A stretch of DNA of 64,000 nt from the NCBI RefSeq assembly GCF_014645735.1, contig NZ_BMMH01000002.1:496001-560000 (forward strand), in the 5' to 3' direction. Below, piece after piece: positions 57,298 to 64,000 of this stretch (positions are counted from its first letter, which is position 1; each line of letters begins with the position of its first letter). Position numbers and translations under genes: made by a program. The notes below the pieces were generated by a model. That model worked only from the letters and a program-made list of their open reading frames with translations. It ran no database searches and was not told the origin of the DNA. This DNA is from Nocardia jinanensis (GTDB lineage: Bacteria; Actinomycetota; Actinomycetes; Mycobacteriales; Mycobacteriaceae).

Positions 57298-59135
57298 TGA
57301 GCACCCTGCTGCGCCTGGCCACCGCGGGCAGCGTCGACGACGGCAAGTCCACGCTGATCGGACGCCTCCTCTTCGATTCCAAAACCCTGTTCACCGATCA
57401 ACTCGACGCGGTGGAGCGCACCAGCCGCGACCGCGGTGAGGACTATCCCAACCTCGCCCTTCTCACCGACGGGCTGCGGGCGGAACGCGAACAGGGCATC
57501 ACCATCGATGTCGCCCACCGCTATTTCGCCACGCCCCGGCGCAAATTCATCATCGCCGACACCCCGGGACACGTGCAGTACACCAGGAACATGGTCACCG
57601 GGGCCTCCACCGCGGATCTCGCGCTCATCCTGGTGGATGCCCGGCACGGAGTGGTCGAGCAGACCCGGCGGCACGCGTTCCTGGCCTCCCTGCTGGGGGT
57701 GCCGCACCTGGTGCTGTGCGTCAACAAGATGGATCTGGTGGGCTACTCCGCGCAGCGGTTCGCCGAGATCCGCGAGGAATTCGCCGGTTTCGCGTCCCGG
57801 TTGCAGATCGCGGACCTGACCTTCATCCCGATGTCGGCGCTGAACGGCGACAATATCGTGCATCGCAGCGCCACCATGGACTGGTACGAGGGCACCCCGC
57901 TGCTGCACCACCTCGAAGAGGTGCATATCGCCTCGGACCGCAATCTCATCGACGCCCGCCTGCCTGTGCAGTACGTGATCCGCAGCCACACACCGGATTT
58001 CCGCGGGTACGCGGGCACCATCGCCAGCGGGGTCTGGTCCCCGGGCGACGAGATCACCGTGCTGCCTTCGGGTCTCACGACCACGGTCACCGGAATCTGG
58101 GGGCCGGGCGGGGTACCGCTCGACCAGGCGTTCCCGCCGCAGGCGGTCACCGTCGGACTCGCCGACCAGCTCGATATCGGCCGCGGCGATATGCTCTGCC
58201 GACCCGCCAATCGCCCGCAGGTCGGCCGGGATATCGACACCATGGTCTGCTGGTTCAGCGACGAGGCCGAACTGCGCCCCGGAGCGTCCTATACGGTCCG
58301 TCACACCACCCGCAGTGTTCCCGCGCAGATCCGCTCACTCGACTACCGCCTCGATGTGAACACGCTGCACCGGGACGAGAACGCGACCTCGTTGTCGCTC
58401 AACGAGATCGGCCGGGTGCAGCTGCGGACCCGGCAGCCACTGCAGTTCGATCCCTATCGCCGCAATCGCACCACGGGCAGTTTCCTGCTGGTCGACGAGA
58501 TCACCGGCGATACCGTGGGCGGCGGGATGATCACCGGGCCCAGCCTGCCCTCGTCGCGGGTGGTCTGGCATGCGAGCGCGGTCGAACGGTCCGAGCGCGC
58601 GACCCGCGGACTGACCATCTGGCTCACCGGACTGTCGGGGTCCGGGAAATCATCGGTGGCGGTGGAGCTGGAGCGGCGCCTGGTCGCCGCCGGACGCCCC
58701 GCGTTCCTGCTCGACGGCGACAATCTGCGCCACGGTCTCAATTCCGATCTGGGCTTCAGCGCGGCCGATCGCACCGAGAACATCCGCCGGGTGGGCGAGG
58801 TCGCCCGGATGTTCGCCGAATCGGGGACCGTCGCCATCGTCTCCCTCATCAGTCCCTACCGGGCTGATCGCGAGCGGGCGCGCGCCACCCACGACGCCGC
58901 CGGGATCGCCTTCGTCGAGGTTTTCGTGGACACCCCGCTGGAGGTGTGCGAGGCCCGTGACCCCAAGGGCCTCTACGCGAAGGCCCGGGCCGGGGAGGTC
59001 CGCGGTTTCACCGGTATCGACGATCCCTACGAGGCGCCGAGCGCACCGGCGCTGGTGCTGCGCCCGGAGGACGGCGATCCGGCCGCGATGGCCGCCGCGA
59101 TCCTGGCGCTGCTGGCCCGGGAGGAAAACGCCTGA
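57297..59135 (+). CDS. cysNC: Bifunctional CysNC (ATP sulfurylase subunit 1 / APS kinase)
   Basis: A 612-residue fusion. The N-terminal GTPase domain (about residues 1-430) has the P-loop GSVDDGKST at 11-19, DTPGHVQY, and NKMD. The C-terminal APS kinase (about 435-610) has GLSGSGKSS near 445, [16 protein letters not shown] and the final [11 protein letters not shown]. CysD with CysN forms APS and the kinase domain makes PAPS, the sulfo donor for the sulfotransferase at 52214. The fused form is common in actinobacteria. It is the end of this transcript; a convergent HxlR gene follows after 42 bases. Confidence 0.96.
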   Translation: MSTLLRLATAGSVDDGKSTLIGRLLFDSKTLFTDQLDAVERTSRDRGEDYPNLALLTDGLRAEREQGITIDVAHRYFATPRRKFIIADTPGHVQYTRNMVTGASTADLALILVDARHGVVEQTRRHAFLASLLGVPHLVLCVNKMDLVGYSAQRFAEIREEFAGFASRLQIADLTFIPMSALNGDNIVHRSATMDWYEGTPLLHHLEEVHIASDRNLIDARLPVQYVIRSHTPDFRGYAGTIASGVWSPGDEITVLPSGLTTTVTGIWGPGGVPLDQAFPPQAVTVGLADQLDIGRGDMLCRPANRPQVGRDIDTMVCWFSDEAELRPGASYTVRHTTRSVPAQIRSLDYRLDVNTLHRDENATSLSLNEIGRVQLRTRQPLQFDPYRRNRTTGSFLLVDEITGDTVGGGMITGPSLPSSRVVWHASAVERSERATRGLTIWLTGLSGSGKSSVAVELERRLVAAGRPAFLLDGDNLRHGLNSDLGFSAADRTENIRRVGEVARMFAESGTVAIVSLISPYRADRERARATHDAAGIAFVEVFVDTPLEVCEARDPKGLYAKARAGEVRGFTGIDDPYEAPSAPALVLRPEDGDPAAMAAAILALLAREENA

Positions 59136-59177
59136 CGCACACCGTATGACAACCGGCGAGTGCCGCGATCTCGCCGG

Positions 59178-59687
59178 TTACAACTCCCCCGGTGCGATGC
59201 CACTGCGCCGGGCCAGCACCCTGGTCCCTGGTCCGAACGCGGCGCCGGGACCGGGCAACGCCGCGACATCGCCGGTGGTCACCGGTTTCCCACACGCCGA
59301 GCAGCAGACCTCCGGCGTGAACTCCGCACCACACTCCTGGTGCACCAAACGCACCGGCGGCCCGCCCGCCGGTGTCGCCCATTTGTCGCCCCAAGCCATC
59401 AGCGCCATCAATACCGGTACCAGTTCGTGGCCGGCCTCGGTCAGGTGGTACTCGTGCCGCAGCGGACGCTCCTGATACACGCGGCGCTCCACGATCCCGT
59501 CGATGACCAGTGTCTCGAACCTGCGGGTGAGCAGATTGCGGGAGATGCCGAGGTTCTCCACGATGTCGTCGAACCGGTGCAGGCCGAGGTAGATGTCTCG
59601 CACGATCAGCGGTGTCCACCACTCACCGACACGTTCCAGGGACTGCCCGATCGAGCAGTGCATATCCGCGAAGCTGGTCCGATGCAT
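59178..59687 (-). CDS. HxlR-family regulator (tautomerase-linked)
   Basis: A 169-residue HxlR regulator. Signature: CSIGQSLERVGEWWTPLIVRDIYLG (from residue 11), recognition helix SRNLLTRRFETLVIDGI at about 49-65, and PLRHEYHLTEAGHELVPVLMAL. The C-terminal tail has a zinc-ribbon-like CGAEF, then CCSACG. The ATG at 59687 was chosen over a longer in-frame start that would run into the operator; the family begins about ten residues before CSI. It is divergent from a tautomerase gene, and a 12-bp perfect inverted repeat lies between them. Confidence 0.88.
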   Translation of the reverse strand: MHRTSFADMHCSIGQSLERVGEWWTPLIVRDIYLGLHRFDDIVENLGISRNLLTRRFETLVIDGIVERRVYQERPLRHEYHLTEAGHELVPVLMALMAWGDKWATPAGGPPVRLVHQECGAEFTPEVCCSACGKPVTTGDVAALPGPGAAFGPGTRVLARRSGIAPGEL

Positions 59688-59708
59688 GACCCCAGCATAG
59701 AGGGTTGC

Positions 59709-59757
59709 TTCATTGAACTCACCCTTGTACGTTGCAGAACAGGAAGAGTTCAATGAA
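59709..59757. promoter_or_regulatory. 12-bp inverted repeat, HxlR operator
   Basis: TTCATTGAACTC at 59709-59720 is exactly complementary to GAGTTCAATGAA at 59746-59757, 37 bases centre to centre. It lies between the HxlR and tautomerase starts and fits two bound HxlR dimers or a looped complex. Confidence 0.75.
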
Positions 59758-59769
59758 AGGACTGACTAA

Positions 59770-60204
59770 ATGCCGTTCGTGGAGTTGTTCGTCCCCAAGG
59801 CCACGCTCGACCAGGAGCGCCGCGAGAAGATCGGTGGGCAGCTGGTATCGGAGGTGATGATCGCCGAGGGCGCCCCGGACACCGAAGCGGCCCGGTCCAT
59901 CTCGTGGCTGGTGGTGAACGAGATCGACGCCTGGTTCGTCGGCGGCCGGCAACTACCGGCCGGGGAGCAGCCGAAATACGTGGTGCGAGTGGGAGTTCCG
60001 GCCGGTTCGATGAACGACGACAAACGCCGTGACATCGTGCGGCGCGTCACGCGGGTGCTCGCGGACGCCGACGCGGATCCGGAACGGTTCACCCGAGCCA
60101 CCGCCGCGTGGGTACATATCGACGAGATTCCGGAGGGCAACTGGGGAGCGGGCGGGGAGATCGTGCGCATCGAGGACATCGCGGCGTTGGTGACCAGCGG
60201 TTAA
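59770..60204 (+). CDS. Tautomerase-superfamily protein
   Basis: A 144-residue protein of the tautomerase/4-oxalocrotonate tautomerase superfamily. It starts MPFVELFVPK, placing the catalytic proline directly after the removed Met. The second half (about 70-140) repeats the same fold type (VVRVGVPAGSMNDDKR), as in fused two-domain members. It is likely to isomerise a small enol or aldehyde. It is probably induced when the divergent HxlR protein meets its signal, which fits a role in aldehyde or electrophile stress. The ATG start follows GAAAGGA. Confidence 0.85.
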   Translation: MPFVELFVPKATLDQERREKIGGQLVSEVMIAEGAPDTEAARSISWLVVNEIDAWFVGGRQLPAGEQPKYVVRVGVPAGSMNDDKRRDIVRRVTRVLADADADPERFTRATAAWVHIDEIPEGNWGAGGEIVRIEDIAALVTSG

Positions 60205-60409
60205 CCCCTCGGCCGGGGCCGCGCTGCGGATCCGGTCTTCGCGGTCCAGGATCTGGGCTTCGAAGCCGCAGCACGGGCTGATATTCGCGGTGGGCGGCCT
60301 CGGCGCAGCGGCCGGATCCTCCGTCGCGGAGCAGACCCGATTGGATGTCGTGAGACGAATGCCTTCTTGGGTACTGACTACCGCGCCGCAGTGAGCTGCC
60401 TCACAAACC

Positions 60410-60436
60410 TGTCACAGGACCGGGTCAGGTGGTGTC
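60410..60436 (+). promoter_or_regulatory. ECF41-type promoter for doxX-sigJ
   Basis: TGTCACA, 16 bases, then TGTC. The published ECF41 consensus is TGTCACA-N16-CGTC, so this differs in one base only. It lies 38 bases upstream of the DoxX-family start, which suggests autoregulation by the ECF41 factor two genes down. The rest of the 269-base spacer after the tautomerase shows no further signal. Confidence 0.7.
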
Positions 60437-60473
60437 TCTACGGCCGACCTTCCGAGAAACCCAGGAGCTCGTC

Positions 60474-60857
60474 ATGACAATCGTTCTGTGGATCGCAACC
60501 GGACTGCTGGCCACCCTCGCTCTCTTCGGTGGAATCACCAAGGCATTCGTCCCCAGGGCGAAGCTGTCGGCGTCACCGGGCGGGGAATGGACCGCGAACG
60601 CATCCGACGGCTTCGTCAAGTCCCTCGGTGTCCTTCAGATCCTGGCCGCCGCCGGCCTGATCCTGCCCGCCGTGCTGGACATCGCCCCGGTGATGGTGCC
60701 GGTGACCGCTGTCTGCTGGGTGTTGCTCATGGCCGGTGCGATGATCACCCACGGCCGCCTCGCGGAGTACAAGTTCGTCGTGCTGAACTCGGTGTACCTC
60801 GCGCTGGCGGCGTTCATCGCGTGGGGGCGCTTCGTCGTCGAACCATTCACGAGCTGA
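60474..60857 (+). CDS. DoxX-family membrane protein
   Basis: A 127-residue membrane protein with four predicted helices (about residues 4-22, 47-66, 70-92, 98-120) and the DoxX-like pattern LATLALFGGITKAF at the start. It is expected in the cytoplasmic membrane and has no settled activity; relatives take part in thiol/oxidative stress membrane complexes. The ATG at 60474 follows AGGAG. It precedes the ECF41 sigma gene by 49 bases and is preceded by the ECF41-type promoter, so it is a likely direct target and co-transcribed partner. Confidence 0.85.
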   Translation: MTIVLWIATGLLATLALFGGITKAFVPRAKLSASPGGEWTANASDGFVKSLGVLQILAAAGLILPAVLDIAPVMVPVTAVCWVLLMAGAMITHGRLAEYKFVVLNSVYLALAAFIAWGRFVVEPFTS

Positions 60858-60906
60858 GAGCCGGACCGAAACGTGCCGCCGGCACGACCACCAGAGAGAT
60901 CCAGCA

Positions 60907-61803
60907 GTGAACGACCACACCACCGACCCGGCGACAGAAGCCTTTCTCGCCCAGCGCAACCTGCTGTTCACCGTCGCCTACGAGATGCTCGGGTCGGCAG
61001 CCGATGCCGAAGACGTCTTGCAGGAAACCTGGCTGCGATGGATGAAGGTCGACCATGACCAGATCAGCGATCAACGCGCCTACCTGGTTCGCATCACGAC
61101 CCGGCAAGCGCTCAACCGGCTACGCACCATGAAACGACGCAGAGAATCCTATATCGGCCCCTGGCTGCCCGAACCGATGCTCACCACACCGGATGCCGCC
61201 GAGAACGTCGAACTCGCCGAGAGCATGTCGATGGCCCTGATGCTCATCCTGGAAACTCTCTCGCCCACGGAGCGGGCGGTGTTCGTATTGCGCGAGGTCT
61301 TCGAGTTCGACTACGACGAGATCGCCGCCGCCGTCGACAAAAGCCCTGCTGCGGTCCGGCAGATAGCTCACCGTGCCCGCCGCCACGTCGACGCCCGACG
61401 CCCCCGCGAAGTAGTATCCGCGAGCCGAGCGAGGGCGGCACTGGAATCGCTGCGGCTCGCCCTCGAAACCGGGAACCCGCAGGCCCTGCTGGATGTGCTC
61501 GCCCCGCAAGTCGTCCTGATCAGCGACGGCGGCGGCGTCAAACGGGCCGCGCTACGGCCGGTCGTCGGCGCCGAGATGGTAGTGCGTTACCTCCTCGGGG
61601 GCATCGCCAAGACCGACGCCGCGATCACCACCGAAGCCACCATGGTCAACGGCAGCCCAGCACTGGCCTTCCGGGTCGACGGCGACATCGACGGCATCAT
61701 GGCCGCCCAAGTGGAAACGGGCCGCATCACAGGCCTCTACTTCATCCGTAATCCACAAAAACTGACCCGCATCGCATCACAGACCCCGCTCACCCTGCGG
61801 TGA
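60907..61803 (+). CDS. sigJ: ECF41-family RNA polymerase sigma factor (SigJ-like)
   Basis: A 298-residue ECF41 sigma factor. Sigma region 2 spans about residues 12-78 (NLLFTVAYEMLGSAADAEDVLQETWLRW). Region 4 spans about 110-165 (LSPTERAVFVLREVFEFDYDEIAAAV). The fused C-terminal SnoaL-like domain (about 172-295) includes the DGGG signature of ECF41 (SDGGGVKRAALRPV). In this group the C-terminal domain replaces a separate anti-sigma factor. The neighbouring gene is DoxX, typical of the partner genes (carboxymuconolactone decarboxylase, oxidoreductase or epimerase type) found next to ECF41. The start is ATG at 60907. Confidence 0.93.
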   Translation: MNDHTTDPATEAFLAQRNLLFTVAYEMLGSAADAEDVLQETWLRWMKVDHDQISDQRAYLVRITTRQALNRLRTMKRRRESYIGPWLPEPMLTTPDAAENVELAESMSMALMLILETLSPTERAVFVLREVFEFDYDEIAAAVDKSPAAVRQIAHRARRHVDARRPREVVSASRARAALESLRLALETGNPQALLDVLAPQVVLISDGGGVKRAALRPVVGAEMVVRYLLGGIAKTDAAITTEATMVNGSPALAFRVDGDIDGIMAAQVETGRITGLYFIRNPQKLTRIASQTPLTLR

Positions 61804-62476
61804 ACGATCCGAGCCCCGCGGCTACCACTCGGTGAGCGGCGCCCGGTACTGGTCCCCGCTATCGCGCTCGAACTCGAGACATCCAGCCCCACACTCCGCG
61901 AAAACCGGTCGGCGGACCGCGGCGACCGCGCGGCGGCGGGCTACGCCGCGGCCACCCTCGAGCTCCCCGGTAGCGGTGAACGGCCCCGTTCCGCCACCAC
62001 CGAGCAGGCCCGCGCCGACCTGCGCCTGGCGCTGAAGGCCGGCGAGCCGGTCGACGACGAGATCGTGGACCGGCTCGTCCTCGCGCTGGTCGAGAAAGCG
62101 GTCCCGGAATGGCGGGCCGCCCCGGACGCCCTTCTTTTCGCTGCCCGAGATCGGCGGCCCGGTCGGGTACTCGGGAGGGGTGATCGCCATCGGCATCCGG
62201 TTGGCTGTGGTCGAGCCGCGTATCCCGGCCGCCCTTCTGTTCGCCGGGAGTTTCGTTCCCCGCACCATGTTCGAGGGGGCGCGGCGGGTGACCATTCCGC
62301 TGCAGGTCCTGCTGCAGTGGGACGACGAAGGAAACGACCGGCAACTGGCCCTGGACCTGTTCGACGCCTTCGGCTCCGAGGAGAAGACACTGCACGCCAA
62401 TATGGGCGGGCACACCGGCGTACCACGGTTCGAGGGGGACGACGGGAACCGGTTCTTCGCCCGTCACCTGAAGTGA
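61804..62476 (+). pseudogene. Alpha/beta-hydrolase pseudogene with frameshift
   Basis: The frame following sigJ reads as an alpha/beta hydrolase: PVLVPAIALELE, AAGYAAATLELPGSGERPR and DDEIVDRLVLALVEKAVPEW. It then shifts at a TTTT run (62135-62138). One T fewer would join DALL to SLPEIGGPVGYSGGVIAIGIRLAV, which continues in the other frame to the end FEGDDGNRFFARHLK. The serine-type elbow GYSGG is present. No ATG or ribosome site is found for the start, so the N terminus is also lost or begins in the sigJ frame. The break is a single base; it could be real or a sequencing error. Confidence 0.65.
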
Positions 62477-62733
62477 CACAGGCCCGTCGGGCCGACAGCA
62501 GACGGCTAGGAGCTATCGGCCGGGATCCCCCTCATCGTGGACAGGTCCCGGCCCTCCTCGACAGCGGTGGCCAGCGGATGCACAACCGCCCCGATCGCGG
62601 CGGCACCGGCAATCGGCGGTACCGGCCGGTCGGGGCGGCGCGGCCACCAGCGCACCGATCGTCGGCCTATCCGCGGTCCGGCTGGATATTCCCGGCCGGA
62701 CGGGCGGCGTTGTCCTCGCCGATCAGCGATGAT
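62477..62733. other. Intergenic, after the hydrolase pseudogene
   Basis: 257 bases without a gene I can support. Short open frames here have shadow-like composition. No clear hairpin or palindrome stands out. Confidence 0.4.
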
Positions 62734-63330
62734 CTATCCCATTCGTGGACGGCCGTCGGCCGGGCCGGGTTCAGGGCGGAGACAGCCGAGGATGAGGGTG
62801 ATGACGCGTTCGGCGACGTCGGGTGTGTGGCCCTGCACAGCCTGGCAACCGACAATGATCGCCTTGGTTTCCCGGACCGTCAGGTCGCCACGGGCGGTAC
62901 CGGCCCGCTGCGCGTCGGCGAGGAGTTCGCCGATCAGGGCCAGGAATTGAGCTTCCACGTCCGGGGCCAGGACATCGAGGTCGATACCGTCACCGGCGAT
63001 GACCTGGGTCAGGCCTTGATCGACCGCACCCCAGTCCACGGCCATAGCCCGGATGAACCCGAACAGGGCCTCACCTGGTCCGGCGGAGTCCAGCAGGGCA
63101 CGTCCGGCTGTCACGACCTGCTGTAGACGGTGTTCGAAGACGGCAATGAACAGGGCGTTCTTGGTAGGGAAGTGCCGGTACACCGTGCCCGCGCCGACAC
63201 CGGCGCGGCGGGCGATCTCGTCGATGGGCACCGACAGCCCTCGGGCGGCGATGGTCGCGTAGGCGGTCTCGAGGACCAGTTCCCGGTTGCGTACCGCGTC
63301 GGCGCGTAGCGGCTTGGCGGGGTCGGCCAT
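62734..63330 (-). CDS. TetR-family transcriptional regulator
   Basis: A 198-residue TetR repressor. The N-terminal helix-turn-helix (about residues 14-60) reads RELVLETAYATIAARGLSVPIDEIARRAGVGAGTVYRHFPTKNAL-type sequence with GVGAGTVYRHFPTK as the recognition part. The ligand domain (about 75-190) is helical. The ATG at 63330 follows a strong GGAGGTGATCC ribosome site. It is divergent from an SDR gene across 109 bases with a perfect inverted repeat, the standard layout in which the regulator represses itself and the neighbour. Confidence 0.9.
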   Translation of the reverse strand: MADPAKPLRADAVRNRELVLETAYATIAARGLSVPIDEIARRAGVGAGTVYRHFPTKNALFIAVFEHRLQQVVTAGRALLDSAGPGEALFGFIRAMAVDWGAVDQGLTQVIAGDGIDLDVLAPDVEAQFLALIGELLADAQRAGTARGDLTVRETKAIIVGCQAVQGHTPDVAERVITLILGCLRPEPGPADGRPRMG

Positions 63331-63397
63331 CCGGATCACCTCCAGTGCGCCACCCCACCTGCAAACGGGGCGCGCGTTCCGTATAGTTGAGCACAAG

Positions 63398-63413
63398 CGG
63401 GGCGCTCGCCCCG
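63398..63413. promoter_or_regulatory. Inverted repeat, likely TetR operator
   Basis: CGGGGCG-CT-CGCCCCG, perfect 7-bp arms, 26 bases before the SDR ATG. A further single CGGGGCG copy occurs at 63366-63372, giving a possible second half-site. Confidence 0.5.
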
Positions 63414-63439
63414 TATCCGGATTCTATCGAGGAGCAGCC

Positions 63440-64000
63440 ATGGCGAAATGGAGCACCACCGATATCCCCGACCAAACCGATCGCACCGCGGTCGTCACCG
63501 GCGCGAACTCCGGGCTCGGATTCGAAACAGCCACCGCGCTCGCCGCCGCGGGCGCCCATGTGGTGCTGGCCGTGCGCAATCTCGACAAGGGCAAGGAGGC
63601 GGTGAACCGGATCACCGCGGCAACGCCCGGCGCCCGGGTCGAACTCCAGCAGCTCGATCTGGCCTCGCTGGCCGGGATCCGGTCCGCGGCCGAGGAACTG
63701 AGAGACAAGCATCCGCGCATCGATCTGCTGATCAATAACGCCGGGGTGATGTATCCGCCGAAAGAAACCACCCGCGACGGTTTCGAACTGCAGTTCGGCA
63801 CCAACCATCTCGGGCATTTCGCCCTGACCGGCCTCCTGCTCGACCGGCTGCTGCCGGTGCCGGGGTCGCGGGTGATCACCATCAGCAGTATCGGGCACCG
63901 GATTCGGGCAGCGATCCATTTCGATGACCTGAACTGGGACAACGGCTACAGCCGCGTCGGCGCCTACGGCCAGTCGAAGCTGGCCAATCTGCTGTTCACC
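63440..64000 (+). CDS. Short-chain dehydrogenase (partial, runs off the window)
   Basis: The first 187 residues of an SDR of the retinol-dehydrogenase-like group that is cut by the window end. The cofactor loop is TGANSGLG at residues 20-27, NNAGVMYPP follows at about 97-105, the catalytic Ser is in ITISSIGH and the Tyr-x3-Lys in YGQSK near the window end. The ATG start follows GAGGAGCAGCC. It is probably repressed by the divergent TetR protein. The C terminus and substrate part are outside the window. Confidence 0.92.
   Translation, partial: MAKWSTTDIPDQTDRTAVVTGANSGLGFETATALAAAGAHVVLAVRNLDKGKEAVNRITAATPGARVELQQLDLASLAGIRSAAEELRDKHPRIDLLINNAGVMYPPKETTRDGFELQFGTNHLGHFALTGLLLDRLLPVPGSRVITISSIGHRIRAAIHFDDLNWDNGYSRVGAYGQSKLANLLFT

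Overview
The window is high-GC actinobacterial DNA and most resembles Nocardia or a close mycolic-acid relative such as Rhodococcus. The evidence is a WhiB protein, an FHA protein of the GarA type, IdeR-type iron boxes, many GTG and TTG starts, and a scattered but recognisable copy of the gene set that surrounds garA, gcvB, glcB and guaB1 in Mycobacterium tuberculosis (roughly Rv1822 to Rv1846). I see no rRNA, tRNA, CRISPR array, insertion sequence or prophage. The last gene is cut by the window edge. Gene names come from reading the proteins; no database search was run.

Layout. 0-1.4 kb: a hotdog thioesterase and an iron-box-controlled FhuF-like gene. 1.6-9.5 kb: a plus-strand run of blaI, an M56 metallopeptidase, a DEAD-box helicase, guaB1 (GMP reductase type), two CNNM/CorC-type membrane proteins and a glycosylase-like protein. 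9.5-19.8 kb: accessory genes, namely a GNAT enzyme, a divergent XRE/DUF397 versus small-protein module, a secreted LVIVD-repeat protein, an HxlR/thioesterase pair, an MHYT sensor, a HoxX-like protein and a flavoprotein gene broken by a stop codon. 19.9-29 kb: malate synthase G, an HNH endonuclease-WhiB operon, a VWA protein, and a CitA/CitB-type two-component system divergent from dctA. 29.3-36.6 kb: gcvP behind a tandem glycine riboswitch, then mcdR-like, bifunctional nuclease, ftsR, garA, gcvH and a CDP-alcohol phosphatidyltransferase. 36.7-51.2 kb: cholesterol-oxidase-like GMC enzyme, DUF2252/NERD/PAP2 operon, acyl-CoA oxidase, ThrE exporter, heme oxygenase, KstD-like flavoprotein, IclR regulator, and a Ser/Thr kinase-thioredoxin operon. 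51.4-59.1 kb: a sulfonation locus. 59.2-64 kb: HxlR/tautomerase, DoxX/ECF41 sigma factor, an alpha/beta-hydrolase pseudogene, and TetR/SDR.

How the genes fit together. Malate synthase, the C4-dicarboxylate carrier with its sensor pair, glycine cleavage (gcvP, gcvH) and GarA, which gates 2-oxoglutarate flux, form a two-carbon/C4-acid/glycine group. The most interesting region is 52.2-59.1 kb. There a sulfotransferase, an SDR and a DUF1214-like protein are transcribed away from an IclR regulator, and the IclR gene is followed by cysD and cysNC, which make the sulfo donor PAPS. Two 14-bp palindromes matching the KstR operator TNNAACNNGTTNNA (14/14 and 13/14 positions) lie in front of both arms. 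This suggests a steroid- or lipid-sulfonation unit under cholesterol-type control, which I do not recognise as a described system.

Other leads are a four-to-five-gene small-protein module at 10.5-12.4 kb, two orphan small peptides, an exact ECF41-type promoter in front of doxX-sigJ, and two genes each disabled by a single base difference.
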